DNA of 64,000 nt, from NCBI RefSeq assembly GCF_040267685.1, contig NZ_CP158367.1, positions 2,728,001-2,792,000 on the forward strand, given 5' to 3'. The number at the start of each line of letters is the position of its first letter. Position 1 is the first letter of the stretch. Below, one piece after another: positions 10,678 to 19,478 of this stretch. The stretch is from Proteinivorax tanatarense. Lineage in GTDB: Bacteria; Bacillota; Proteinivoracia; Proteinivoracales; Proteinivoracaceae. The translations under genes and the position numbers were made by a program. The notes under the pieces are model-generated. The model saw only the letters and a list, made by a program, of their open reading frames with translations, did not search any database and was not told where the DNA came from.

Positions 10678-11375
10678 TATAGGTGTTTTAGCATTTCTCT
10701 AACTAAAGCTAATGAATTGTTTGCTGCCTGTTGAACGAATTTGGGGAAATCAACATCTGCAGTACCATCAGCTTTGTCTGACATAGCCCTTATTATTACA
10801 AAAGAAACATCATTTAAATAACTAGCCTGAGCAACTGCCGCTCCCTCCATCTCTACACAATGACCACTAAACTTATCAGCTAGATGAAGAGCTCTTTGTT
10901 TATCTGCTATAAATTCATCTCCCGACAGTATTCTACCAGAAACTATCTGTGGAAAGTTTTCTATATTTTTTGCGCTTTTTAGCGCCAACTTTACCAAAGC
11001 ATCATCAGCGGCAAATTCTTTTTTGTTTAGTCTTGGAACTGTTCCAGCCTCATATCCAAAAGCACCAACATTAAGATCGTGTTGGATACAGTCTGTGGAT
11101 ACAACTACATCTAAAACATTTAAATTTGCAGACAATGCTCCTGCTACACCAGTAAAAATAATGTTATCCACACCAAAATCATCTATCAAAATTTGTGTAC
11201 AAATGGCAGCATTAACTTTTCCTATCCCACAATGTACTAATATTATCTTTTTGTTATCTATCTCACCCTTATAAAAGGTTAATCCAGCCTTTTGATTTTT
11301 ATCAACATCATCCATAGCCTCTCTAAATAATGCTATTTCCTCTTCCATAGCTCCCATAACTGCTAACATGTGCAT
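10677..11375 (-). CDS. mtnN: 5'-methylthioadenosine/S-adenosylhomocysteine nucleosidase
   Basis: Hydrolyses methylthioadenosine and S-adenosylhomocysteine to adenine and the thioribose or homocysteine sugar, in the cytoplasmic methyl cycle. At 232 aa it has the family length. It shows the N-terminal AVMGAMEEE motif, FTGVAGA, the substrate-binding EMEGAAVAQ segment and the C-terminal RAMSDKAD motif with the catalytic Asp. Translation may begin at the second Met (11369), which would fit the usual M-x-x-x-M-G-A-M-E-E-E start equally well. It is 7 bp downstream of murC, so the two are probably co-transcribed. Confidence 0.93.
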   Translation of the reverse strand: MHMLAVMGAMEEEIALFREAMDDVDKNQKAGLTFYKGEIDNKKIILVHCGIGKVNAAICTQILIDDFGVDNIIFTGVAGALSANLNVLDVVVSTDCIQHDLNVGAFGYEAGTVPRLNKKEFAADDALVKLALKSAKNIENFPQIVSGRILSGDEFIADKQRALHLADKFSGHCVEMEGAAVAQASYLNDVSFVIIRAMSDKADGTADVDFPKFVQQAANNSLALVREMLKHL

Positions 11376-11382
11376 CTTCCCC

Positions 11383-12768
11383 CTAAACTACCTTTTTTTC
11401 TTTTAGCATGCTTCCAATCTCGTGGGATACTTTCCAAATATCACCGGCTCCCATGGTTATAACTAAATCCCCTGGCTTAATTTTTGTCCGAAGTTCATTG
11501 ATAATATCTGCGTTTGTTCCTATATATTTAGCATTGGTTCCTGTTCTGTTGATTTTTTCCGCTAATCCTTCAGAAGAAACTCCTTGTATAGGTTCTTCTC
11601 CAGCAGTATATATATCAGCAATTATTACTTCATCAGCGTTTTCAAAGGATGATGCAAACTCATCGTAAAAATAGTAAGTTCTTGAATATCGCTGTGGTTG
11701 AAATATAGCCACTAATCTTCGATGGTTAATTTCCTTAGCTGCCTGCAAAGTAGCTTTGATTTCTGTAGGATGATGAGCATAATCATCAACAATAAAGTAA
11801 TTTCTATCTCTGTGGATAATTTGAAATCTTCTTTTTGCTCCTCCAAACCCTTTAAACACTTTACTTATTATAGAGAAGTTTACTCCAACTTCTAAAGCTA
11901 CAACTGCTGAAGATATAGCATTTAATATGTTATGCAAGCCAGGGACGCTAAGTTCAATTTTCCCTAGTTTTTTACCTCTATGATAAAGGTCAAAAAAAGA
12001 GCCTTTATCCTTGTATTCAATATTCTGTGGATAATAGTCATTTTCTTCAGCTAGCCCGTATGTTATGAGTTTTTTTTCTGTCCCTGACGTTACTTCGCGA
12101 ATGTACTGATCATCTCCAAAAATGATAGCTTTACCATCAGAAGCTAGGTTATTTAAAAAATCCTTATATGTGCTCAAAAGTTTGCTAAAATCACCATCAT
12201 AATGCTCTAAATGATCAGCTTCTATATTAGTTATAACCGCTATTTCTGGCCTATACCTTAAAAAAGAATGGTCACTTTCACATGCTTCTGCCACAACTAT
12301 TCCACTTTCACCTAAACGAGCATTACCTTTAAACTCCCCTAACTCACCACCTATTAAAGCTGTAGGGTCTTTATCACCTTTTTCTAATAAAAATGAAATC
12401 ATAGAAGTTGTACTGGTCTTACCATGGGCACCAGCAACAGCAATTCCTTGACCGCTATTTAAAATCATCGCTAACACTTCTGAGCGATGATAAAGTGGCA
12501 GTTTCCTATTTTTAGCTTCTATTAGTTCTGGATTGCTATCGGGAATAGCAGTAGAATAAATAACCACATCAGCCAGTTCTACCTGCTCTGATTTATGGCC
12601 GATAAAAACTTTTGCCCCTTTATCTAACAAACTTTCTACCAGCTTAGATTTGTTTAAATCGGAACCAGTAACATCATACCCTTTATCAATAAGTATGCTG
12701 GCTATAGCACTCATGCCATAGCCTCCTATTCCTATAAGATGTATCTTGCGTTGTCCTCGCTCAAACAT
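11383..12768 (-). CDS. murC: UDP-N-acetylmuramate--L-alanine ligase
   Basis: Cytoplasmic Mur ligase that adds L-alanine to UDP-MurNAc in peptidoglycan precursor synthesis. At 461 aa it has the usual length. It shows the N-terminal HLIGIGGYGMSAIA dinucleotide-like motif, the ATP loop AHGKTSTTS (about 114-122), E-A-C-E-S-D-x-S-F and the late DDYAHHPTEI motif specific to MurC. It starts ATG 23 bp after lgt. Its place between lgt and mtnN rather than in a dcw cluster is not unusual for Clostridia. Confidence 0.95.
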   Translation of the reverse strand: MFERGQRKIHLIGIGGYGMSAIASILIDKGYDVTGSDLNKSKLVESLLDKGAKVFIGHKSEQVELADVVIYSTAIPDSNPELIEAKNRKLPLYHRSEVLAMILNSGQGIAVAGAHGKTSTTSMISFLLEKGDKDPTALIGGELGEFKGNARLGESGIVVAEACESDHSFLRYRPEIAVITNIEADHLEHYDGDFSKLLSTYKDFLNNLASDGKAIIFGDDQYIREVTSGTEKKLITYGLAEENDYYPQNIEYKDKGSFFDLYHRGKKLGKIELSVPGLHNILNAISSAVVALEVGVNFSIISKVFKGFGGAKRRFQIIHRDRNYFIVDDYAHHPTEIKATLQAAKEINHRRLVAIFQPQRYSRTYYFYDEFASSFENADEVIIADIYTAGEEPIQGVSSEGLAEKINRTGTNAKYIGTNADIINELRTKIKPGDLVITMGAGDIWKVSHEIGSMLKEKKVV

Positions 12769-12791
12769 TTTTGTCTCACCTTCTTTTTTTA

Positions 12792-13580
12792 TTAAGCAGT
12801 AGAACTTTCATCTATTTCTTCAACTGCTTCATCTTCTTCATAAGCAAACTTGCGTCTTATAAATGGATATAATCCACAAGCAATTCCAATTAAGATAATT
12901 GAAGTAATCTGTGCTCCAGTAACCAGCCCAAAATAAGTGGGGTTTACACGTAAAAATTCTATAAAGAAACGTCCTGCGTTGTAGATAATAAGATAGCTTA
13001 AAAACGCTTGACCTCCAAAAGTTCGCCTTGGTCGCTGCCATAAAATAAACCCATAAATCCCAAGACCTAGTACAACAGAGTATAGTTGAGCGGGATGATA
13101 AGCTGTTGTACCAAATTCCGTAAAAGAAACGCCGATAAAACTATCAGTTTCTATCCCATGACAACATCCATTTAAAAAGCATCCAACTCTACCAAAAGCA
13201 TATGCTACTGGTATCAAAAGTGCAGCTAAATCTGCTGTTTCCACAACCGATACTTTTTTAGCCTTTAAATATATAATAACCGCTATCGTTCCTAATATTA
13301 GTCCTCCATGAAAAACTAATCCACCCTGGTTTAAAGCAAATACGTCCAGCGGATTTTTCACATAATGGCTAAAATCATAAACAAGCACATAATAAAGCCT
13401 TGCTCCAATTATTCCAAAAATCATGGCTAGCAAAGCAATATCTAAAGTCTCATTTGGTTCCATATTTATTTCGTGCGCCCTTCTTCTTAACCCCAAAATA
13501 ACCGCTACAAATCCCATAGCAATCATAAAACCATAGCTATGAACCGTAATTGGTCCCAGCTCCAACAATACTGGATACAT
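12792..13580 (-). CDS. lgt: prolipoprotein diacylglyceryl transferase
   Basis: Integral membrane enzyme that transfers diacylglycerol from phosphatidylglycerol to the lipobox cysteine of prolipoproteins. It has seven predicted membrane segments, HGGLILG (about 91-97), the signature GRVGCFLNGCCHG (about 130-142) and NAGRFFIEFLR near the C-terminus. At 262 aa it is normal length, with an acidic tail (E-E-D-E-A-V-E-E). The start ATG at 13580 has a G-rich ribosome binding site. The window encodes several lipoproteins that would be substrates (46700 and 63383 genes). Confidence 0.95.
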   Translation of the reverse strand: MYPVLLELGPITVHSYGFMIAMGFVAVILGLRRRAHEINMEPNETLDIALLAMIFGIIGARLYYVLVYDFSHYVKNPLDVFALNQGGLVFHGGLILGTIAVIIYLKAKKVSVVETADLAALLIPVAYAFGRVGCFLNGCCHGIETDSFIGVSFTEFGTTAYHPAQLYSVVLGLGIYGFILWQRPRRTFGGQAFLSYLIIYNAGRFFIEFLRVNPTYFGLVTGAQITSIILIGIACGLYPFIRRKFAYEEDEAVEEIDESSTA

Positions 13581-13715
13581 TTTATAATCCCCCTTTTCCC
13601 TTTAAAAGTTTTTTATCTAGACAATAAACCCTCAAACTGTCTGATAATTCCCAATTACATCTTAACCTTTATATATTACATTGTCAATTGGAACCAGTAC
13701 CAAACACACCTTCGG

Positions 13716-13910
13716 TTATCCACACTATACACAGGTTTATCCACAGAACACACAACGGTTTATAGAGGTTTTTCTATAAATCGTCCACATTTTCCACAGC
13801 ACTCGACAAAAAAAACTCCACTTTTTGTCCACAGTAGACGAAACCTGTATTTTCTGCTGTTCACAATATTATCCACAATATCCACAGTTTTGTTCCTAGT
13901 TTTATACACA
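13716..13910 (+). promoter_or_regulatory. cluster of DnaA boxes between lgt and tsaD
   Basis: The 330-bp gap 13581-13910 holds four perfect TTATNCACA boxes at 13716-13724, 13737-13745, 13869-13877 and 13902-13910. Four one-mismatch boxes lie at 13725-13733, 13790-13798, 13825-13833 and 13878-13886. All read in the same direction on the plus strand. This density is far above chance. dnaA/dnaN are not in the window, so an origin is not claimed. A DnaA-titrating or regulatory cluster is the more likely reading. The last box abuts the tsaD stop. Confidence 0.8.
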
Positions 13911-14930
13911 TTATTTTTTGTAAACATTATCTAAGGTCATTGTACTAAATGCATTCAAATCTAAAGGAGCAAAGTCTTGGGCAATAAATTGATAATAGGC
14001 CACAGCCCCTATCATCGCAGCATTATCTGTGCAATATTTTAAGGGTGGGTAGTAGAGATTTAAGTTATTTTTAATTGTCCTTTCTTTCATTAAGCTCCTT
14101 AATGAACTGTTAGCAGACACTCCTCCAGCCATCATCACATGTTTAACATTTTTTTGCTTAGCACATTCTATTGTCTTATCCACAAGCACTTCAACGACTG
14201 CCTGTTGGAAGGAAGCACAAACATCCTCAATTTTAACTTGAAGCCCTTTTTGTTTTTGATTATGTAAATAGTTAATTACTGCAGATTTAAGACCGCTGAA
14301 ACTAAAATCAAGACTTCCTTTTTCTAAATAAACTCTAGGAAAACCTAAATTATCTTCTCCACTATTAGCCATTTTATCCACAATAGGTCCCCCTGGATAA
14401 CCTAACTTCAGCGAACGGGCAATTTTATCAAAGGCTTCTCCCGCTGCATCATCTCTTGTTTGTCCTAAAACTTGAAACTCAAGGTGGTTCTCCATATATA
14501 TAAGATCGGTATGTCCTCCAGATACAATCAAAGTTACTGATGGAAAGTTAATTTCATTCTCCAAAAAATTAGCATATATATGACCCGACAGATGATTTAC
14601 TGCTATCAAAGGCTTGCCTAAAGCAAAAGCTAGTGCTTTAGCAACAGAAACCCCTACCAGAAGTGCGCCTATTAAGCCAGGACCATTTGTCACTGCAACG
14701 GCATCTATGTCGTCTAAAGTAAGGCTAGCTCCTTTTAAAGCCTTTTCTATTAAAGGTATAATACCTTCCATGTGGTAGCGTGATGCCACCTCTGGAACTA
14801 CACCTCCAAACTCTTTATGAATATCTATTTGAGATAAAACTTCATTTATCAAAACATCCCGTCCATTTTCCACTACCGCCACAGCAGTTTCATCACAGGA
14901 AGTTTCGATAGCTAATATTTTTACTGACAT
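13911..14930 (-). CDS. tsaD: tRNA t6A37 threonylcarbamoyltransferase
   Basis: Catalytic subunit that transfers the threonylcarbamoyl group to A37 of ANN-decoding tRNAs, acting with TsaB and TsaE. It has the ASKHA fold with LAIETSCDETAVAV at the N-terminus, the metal site H-L-S-G-H (about 108-112), SGGHTDL, and the late MAGGVSANSSLR and TDNAAMIG motifs. The frame opens at a GTG (14939), but that GTG is part of the AGAGGTG ribosome binding site. ATG 14930, six bases further on, is therefore preferred and gives 339 aa. It is clustered with rimI, tsaB and tsaE. Confidence 0.95.
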   Translation of the reverse strand: MSVKILAIETSCDETAVAVVENGRDVLINEVLSQIDIHKEFGGVVPEVASRYHMEGIIPLIEKALKGASLTLDDIDAVAVTNGPGLIGALLVGVSVAKALAFALGKPLIAVNHLSGHIYANFLENEINFPSVTLIVSGGHTDLIYMENHLEFQVLGQTRDDAAGEAFDKIARSLKLGYPGGPIVDKMANSGEDNLGFPRVYLEKGSLDFSFSGLKSAVINYLHNQKQKGLQVKIEDVCASFQQAVVEVLVDKTIECAKQKNVKHVMMAGGVSANSSLRSLMKERTIKNNLNLYYPPLKYCTDNAAMIGAVAYYQFIAQDFAPLDLNAFSTMTLDNVYKK

Positions 14931-14943
14931 TGCCTTCACCTCT

Positions 14944-15393
14944 TTATAATTCTGTCAACCACATCAACAAAGCATCTTCATTATTATCCGTATAATAAGC
15001 TTTCCTTACTCCCATAACCTCAAACCCAGCACCTTTGTAAAGCTTTTGTGCCCCTTTATTTGAAGCACGCACCTCTAGCGTTACTGAAGATACTCCTTTG
15101 GCTCTACACAACTCTAACAAAGCTGCAATCATTTTTTTTGCTAAACCCTTACGTCTATAACTTGGCAATACTGCAACATTGGTTATATGACACTCATCTA
15201 AAATAAACCAACCCCCAATAAATCCTATAGGTTTTTGATTATGTAATACCACAAAGTAATTAGCTAGATGATTCTCGTTAATTTCTTTTTCAAAAGCATC
15301 TCTACTCCATGGATTTGGGAAAACCGCCTTTTCTATGTCAACAACAGCAGATATATGCCTATCCTCCATTGGAGTTATAGTATATTGTCCCAT
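14944..15393 (-). CDS. rimI: ribosomal protein bS18 N-acetyltransferase (GNAT)
   Basis: A 149-residue GNAT acyltransferase with the acetyl-CoA binding pattern V-x-x-x-Y-R-R-K-G-L-A-K (RRKGLA) and the C-terminal ALLMWLTEL segment common in RimI. Family members acetylate the N-terminal alanine of ribosomal protein S18. The assignment rests on the sequence pattern and on its place between tsaB and tsaD, the usual arrangement in Firmicutes. The gap to tsaB is 11 bp, consistent with one operon. Confidence 0.88.
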   Translation of the reverse strand: MGQYTITPMEDRHISAVVDIEKAVFPNPWSRDAFEKEINENHLANYFVVLHNQKPIGFIGGWFILDECHITNVAVLPSYRRKGLAKKMIAALLELCRAKGVSSVTLEVRASNKGAQKLYKGAGFEVMGVRKAYYTDNNEDALLMWLTEL

Positions 15394-15404
15394 ATAAACA
15401 CTTC

Positions 15405-16106
15405 CTAACTCTTACTCGCTAATAGCTTACGTTGAGCTTCAGCTAAACGAAGGTATTCAACATTTAAGTTTGATATATTATCTTCTCCCTTATCTTTAAA
15501 GTAATTATAAGCTAAAAATCCAACACTGCTAGCCCTGGGAGTTAAGTTTTGAGGTAAAACATAAAAACCTTTTTCTCCAAGCTCATTTTGTATCTGGCTA
15601 TCAAAACTCTCTAAGTAATCACCTAAAAAAACAGCTTTTTTTTCTAAGTATAGTATTTTATCCAGTAGCTCTTCTAACTTTATGCTCTGAGGTGCCAATT
15701 TTTCAGTATATAAATCTTGTTCATAGCTATAAATAGCTCCATAAACTTGATTTCTTCTAGCATTAAATATGGGAACAACCAAATTTTCAAAAACGTTGCT
15801 GCTATAGGCTAAAGCCTTTAAACTACAAATTCCCACTATAGGTATGTTCAAACCGAAGGCTAATCCTTTAGCTGTAGCCATTCCTATCCTCAAACCCGTA
15901 AAAGAACCTGGTCCCTTAGCTACTCCAATTAAATCTATATCTTTTAAGGTGATATTTAGGTTTTCAAGCAAAGAATGTATGCAAGGCAACAGCTTTTGTG
16001 AATGGGTTGATTTGGTATTTATAACCTGCTGACCCAACAACTTTTCTTCATCTGTTACTGCCACACTACACGTTAAAGTAGATGTATCAATACTCAAAGT
16101 TAACAA
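15405..16106 (-). CDS. tsaB: t6A biosynthesis dimerisation protein
   Basis: A 233-aa inactive TsaD paralogue that bridges TsaD and TsaE in the t6A complex. It shows the N-terminal LSIDTSTLTCSVAV motif and GPGSFTGLRIGMATAKGLA (about 67-85), both diagnostic. It lacks the metal-binding histidine motif of TsaD, as expected. The start ATG lies just after the tsaE stop (1 bp gap), indicating tight coupling. Confidence 0.94.
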   Translation of the reverse strand: MLTLSIDTSTLTCSVAVTDEEKLLGQQVINTKSTHSQKLLPCIHSLLENLNITLKDIDLIGVAKGPGSFTGLRIGMATAKGLAFGLNIPIVGICSLKALAYSSNVFENLVVPIFNARRNQVYGAIYSYEQDLYTEKLAPQSIKLEELLDKILYLEKKAVFLGDYLESFDSQIQNELGEKGFYVLPQNLTPRASSVGFLAYNYFKDKGEDNISNLNVEYLRLAEAQRKLLASKS

Positions 16107-16107
16107 G

Positions 16108-16566
16108 TTACAACAACTCCTTAGCTATATTTCTTTCTTTAGTATTGCAGTCAAAGTAAATTTTACGATTCTTTTCCCCTACTTTTTCTAAAAAAACAGA
16201 AATATAGTCTATTTCATCTTCTTTTAGGACTTCTTTAACCCTATCTCCCCATTCTAAAACTAAAACTCCATCGCATTGTAAATATTCTTCAAAACCCAAG
16301 TCATAAATTTCTTCTATATCCTGTAGTCGATATAAGTCAAAATGATATAAAGACATCTTGCCTTTATACTCCAACACATATGTAAAAGTAGGGCTTTTCA
16401 CATAATCTTCTATATCTAATCCCAATGCTATTCCTTTCGTAAAAGCTGTCTTTCCAGCTCCTAAGTCTCCTGATAACAAAATAACATCTCCACTTTTTAG
16501 CAATGTTGCTAATCGCTTTCCGAGCTCAATAGTCTCTTCCGGACTGTTAGTACATATATAATTCAT
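16108..16566 (-). CDS. tsaE: t6A biosynthesis ATPase
   Basis: Small P-loop ATPase (152 aa) that drives turnover of the TsaB-TsaD complex. The Walker A motif is GDLGAGKT (about 33-40), followed by KSPTFTYV and a Walker B-like VLVLEWGDR. It is the first gene of the tsaE-tsaB-rimI-tsaD operon and is transcribed away from the nucleoside-recognition gene at 16746. Confidence 0.94.
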   Translation of the reverse strand: MNYICTNSPEETIELGKRLATLLKSGDVILLSGDLGAGKTAFTKGIALGLDIEDYVKSPTFTYVLEYKGKMSLYHFDLYRLQDIEEIYDLGFEEYLQCDGVLVLEWGDRVKEVLKEDEIDYISVFLEKVGEKNRKIYFDCNTKERNIAKELL

Positions 16567-16625
16567 AGCTTATCTCCTTTTTTCCCCCATATATATTAAA
16601 TAAATTATATCCTCTTATAGCCGTT

Positions 16626-16656
16626 TTTTCAAACCCTACCTACAAGGGTTTGAAAA
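16626..16656. promoter_or_regulatory. 12-bp inverted repeat in divergent intergenic region
   Basis: TTTTCAAACCCT and AGGGTTTGAAAA are perfect arms around a 7-nt centre, midway between the divergent tsaE and 16746 genes. Either an operator or a weak terminator would fit. No clean T-run follows on either strand. Confidence 0.45.
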
Positions 16657-16745
16657 TTTCTTTATTATTACATTGAAAAACTCTTTACTTTTTTCTAAAA
16701 ATAATCTAAATTTAGAGGTGATGACAAAATTAAGGAGGGATTATA

Positions 16746-18008
16746 GTGGCAAATCCGTTTAAAATCATTAAAAACAACAAGTCGTCACAGCAGAAGTTAG
16801 AGAGTAAGAAGAAGGTCTCTGATTCTGCTATTTCTATGGAAACTTTTGTGTTTTTGTTTATTCTAATTGGATTTTTTGGATACCTAGCAAGTGAAATGGG
16901 ATTAGGAATAATGTTTACGGTTTTTATGGAAACAGCCCATGCACTACTTATTGACACTGTTTTTTTGATTATGGCAATTGCTGTTTTAGCCGGCGCATTA
17001 TCAGCACTTCTTTCTGAGTTTGGAGTTGTAGAACTGATTAACAAAATAATTTCACCTATTATGAAGCCTTTGTATGGAATGCCCGGCGCCGCTTCTATTG
17101 GAGGAGTTACTACCTATCTCTCTGACAACCCAGCTATTATCTCATTAGCAAAGGATAAGAAATTCATTAAGTATTTTTATAAATATCAAGTGCCCGCTCT
17201 TTGCAACTTAGGAACTGCCTTCGGAATGGGCCTGGTTCTTACAACTTATATGATTAGCTTTGGAAATGAGTTTATCGCTCCTGCCATCATAGGAAATATC
17301 GGAGCACTGATTGGCTCTGTTGTTAGTGTTAGAATTATGTTGACCTTTACACAAAAGTATTATGATGCAGATTACGAAGATATCGAGAAAAAAGAATTTA
17401 ACGAGAACTTTGAAGAAGCTATTGATGATACAGAAGATATCGACTTTATCCCTGACAATCCTCCTAAAACTGATAATTACTTTGAGAGAGTATTAAATTC
17501 CATTTTAGAGGGGGGTAAGAATGGAGTAGAGATGGGCCTTGGCATTATTCCTGGTGTTCTAATTATCTGCACCATCGTAATGATCCTCACCTTTGGTCCT
17601 GCTGGTATGGAAGATGGCGTAGCTGTATATAAGGGAGAGGCTTTTGAGGGAGTAGCGCTTCTTCCAAAGCTGGGTAGTTATATCCACCCGATTTTGCAGC
17701 CTCTTTTTGGTTTTGAAAACGTTGAAGCCATAGCTTTCCCTATTGTTTCTTTAGGCGCAGTAGGGGCAGCCATGGGACTTATACAAAATTTTTTGGAAAA
17801 TAACCTTATAACTCCCAACGATATAGCAGTGTTTACTGCCATGGGTATGTGCTGGAGTGGCTATTTAAGCACCCACGTAGGTATGATGGATGTATTAAAT
17901 TTAAGAAAACTCTCTAGTAAAGCTATAATAAGTCATACTTTTGGTGGATTAGCTGCAGGAATCTCAGCCAACTATTTATACAAGCTATTTGAGTTGATAT
18001 TTTTATAA
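16746..18008 (+). CDS. YjiH/nucleoside-recognition (Gate) domain membrane protein
   Basis: A 420-aa integral membrane protein with about ten helices and two Gate-type blocks: AVLAGALSALLSEFGVVELI with P-G-A-A-S-I-G-G-V-T near residues 75-125, and LGAVGAAMGLIQNF with T-A-M-G-M-C-W-S-G-Y near 335-380. An acidic cytoplasmic stretch (about 210-240) lies between them. It starts GTG at 16746 behind AAGGAGGG. Members of this family are called putative nucleoside or sporulation-related transporters, but the substrate is not established. Confidence 0.82.
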   Translation: MANPFKIIKNNKSSQQKLESKKKVSDSAISMETFVFLFILIGFFGYLASEMGLGIMFTVFMETAHALLIDTVFLIMAIAVLAGALSALLSEFGVVELINKIISPIMKPLYGMPGAASIGGVTTYLSDNPAIISLAKDKKFIKYFYKYQVPALCNLGTAFGMGLVLTTYMISFGNEFIAPAIIGNIGALIGSVVSVRIMLTFTQKYYDADYEDIEKKEFNENFEEAIDDTEDIDFIPDNPPKTDNYFERVLNSILEGGKNGVEMGLGIIPGVLIICTIVMILTFGPAGMEDGVAVYKGEAFEGVALLPKLGSYIHPILQPLFGFENVEAIAFPIVSLGAVGAAMGLIQNFLENNLITPNDIAVFTAMGMCWSGYLSTHVGMMDVLNLRKLSSKAIISHTFGGLAAGISANYLYKLFELIFL

Positions 18009-18020
18009 AATCATAAAAGT

Positions 18021-18079
18021 AAAAAGGACAGTCTCAGCCACAGGAGTATTCCTGGTTTGAGACTGTCCTTTCTTTTTTA
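18021..18079. terminator. bidirectional terminator, compound stem
   Basis: Outer arms GGACAGTCTCA and TGAGACTGTCC (18026-18068) enclose a second small stem CAGGA/TCCTG. A-runs before and T-runs after let it serve both the 16746 gene (plus) and the aminopeptidase (minus). Confidence 0.88.
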
Positions 18080-18145
18080 CCCTAACAAGTTCACACTGAA
18101 TTTTAAAGGTAAGTAATTTTGGAAATACATTTATTTTTTCCTGTA

Positions 18146-19375
18146 TTAAAAATCCACAAAATCTCCTTTATTAAATACATCAATTTCCTCCCCATCTTCC
18201 TTTACTCCGATAATATCCAAATCTTCTGTTCCTACCATAAAATCTACATGGGTTAAAGAATCATTAGCCCCTGCCTTTTCAAGCTCATCTTTACTCATTT
18301 CATCACCATCTTTTACACAACCTGTATATGCTTTTCCTAAAGCAAAGTGACAGGACGCATTTTCATCAAACAGAGTGTTATAAAATAAAATATTCTGATT
18401 AGAGATTGGTGAATCATAGGGTACTAGGGCAACTTCCCCCAGCCTTTTTGCTCCTTCATCAGTATCTAATAGTTCTTTTAAGGATTCCTCTCCTTTTTCC
18501 GCCGAGTAGTTTACTACTAAACCGTCTTTAAATGTTAAGGAGAACTTATCAATGAGGTTGCCGTTATAATTTAAAGGTATTGAGCTCACAACTTTCCCAT
18601 TCACTCCATCCAATTTTGGCATGGTGAAAACTTCTTCGGTAGGCATATTGGCAATAAAGTCATATCCTCCCGGAGCTTTTGAACCTCCCCCAACCCATAC
18701 ATGTTCTTTAGGAAGCTCTACCACAACATCTGTTCCTAAACTATTTTTAAATTTTAAAGACTTAAATTTATTTTCATTTAGAAATTGCAATCTACTATTC
18801 AAGTTGTTCTGGTGTTCTATCCATGCTTCAACCGGGTTTTCCTGATCAGCACGCACCGCAGCAAATATTGCATCCCATAGCTTTTCTACAGCTTTTTCAA
18901 CACTAACATTTGGGAATACTTTTTTCGCCCACGCCTCAGTCGGTATAGAAGCCACACACCAAACATTTTTATTACTCATAAGTCGAGTCCTATATGCTTC
19001 AAGGGCTATACTGCCAGCTTTATTTTGCCTGCTTATCTTTTTAGGATTAACATCCTTCATTAACTCAGGATCTGAAGCAGCTATGCTTAAAAAAGCAGCA
19101 CCTTTTTCAGCATACTCATTTAATTGTTGTTTAGCCCAATCTGGAAACTCATCAAACACTTCATCATTGGCCATCTCATACCTTATTTTAGTTGATTTCT
19201 CATCGCTCCATCTAATAAAAACATCCCTAGCACCTGCTTCATAAGCTTTAACAGAAATTGTCCTAGCAAAATCAGCACATTCTATAGGCGAATTTATAAC
19301 TAGGATCTGATTTTCCTGAATATTAGTACCAACTCTTACTAAAAGCTCCGCGTACTTCTCAATATTCTTTAACAC
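18146..19375 (-). CDS. M29-family metallo-aminopeptidase
   Basis: A 409-aa thermophilic-type aminopeptidase (AmpS/PepS/aminopeptidase T family) that removes N-terminal residues from peptides with two bound metal ions in the cytoplasm. Recognisable pieces are the VRVGTNIQENQ start, LVINSPIECADFAR, WVGGGSKAPGG, and the C-terminal block with H-F-A-L-G-K-A-Y and T-H-V-D-F-M-V-G-T. The length is standard. The gene stands alone with its own terminator and GGAGG-type ribosome binding site. Confidence 0.9.
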   Translation of the reverse strand: MLKNIEKYAELLVRVGTNIQENQILVINSPIECADFARTISVKAYEAGARDVFIRWSDEKSTKIRYEMANDEVFDEFPDWAKQQLNEYAEKGAAFLSIAASDPELMKDVNPKKISRQNKAGSIALEAYRTRLMSNKNVWCVASIPTEAWAKKVFPNVSVEKAVEKLWDAIFAAVRADQENPVEAWIEHQNNLNSRLQFLNENKFKSLKFKNSLGTDVVVELPKEHVWVGGGSKAPGGYDFIANMPTEEVFTMPKLDGVNGKVVSSIPLNYNGNLIDKFSLTFKDGLVVNYSAEKGEESLKELLDTDEGAKRLGEVALVPYDSPISNQNILFYNTLFDENASCHFALGKAYTGCVKDGDEMSKDELEKAGANDSLTHVDFMVGTEDLDIIGVKEDGEEIDVFNKGDFVDF

Positions 19376-19478
19376 AAAAATTCCTCCTTTTATTGTAAAT
19401 AAACTTCCTAAATAGTATTTTACTATAACCTGGCAAAAGTTTCATGGTTTTAACAAAGTTTTAAAATTTCAATCTGCT

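Noticed and set aside
13581-13910. Chromosomal replication origin
   Set aside because: DnaA boxes are present, but dnaA, dnaN and a clear AT-rich unwinding element with typical flanks are not, so only a DnaA-box cluster is claimed.
13539-13934. 131-codon frame across the lgt-tsaD gap on the plus strand
   Set aside because: Low-complexity composition created by the DnaA boxes, no ribosome binding site, and it overlaps two solid genes on the other strand.
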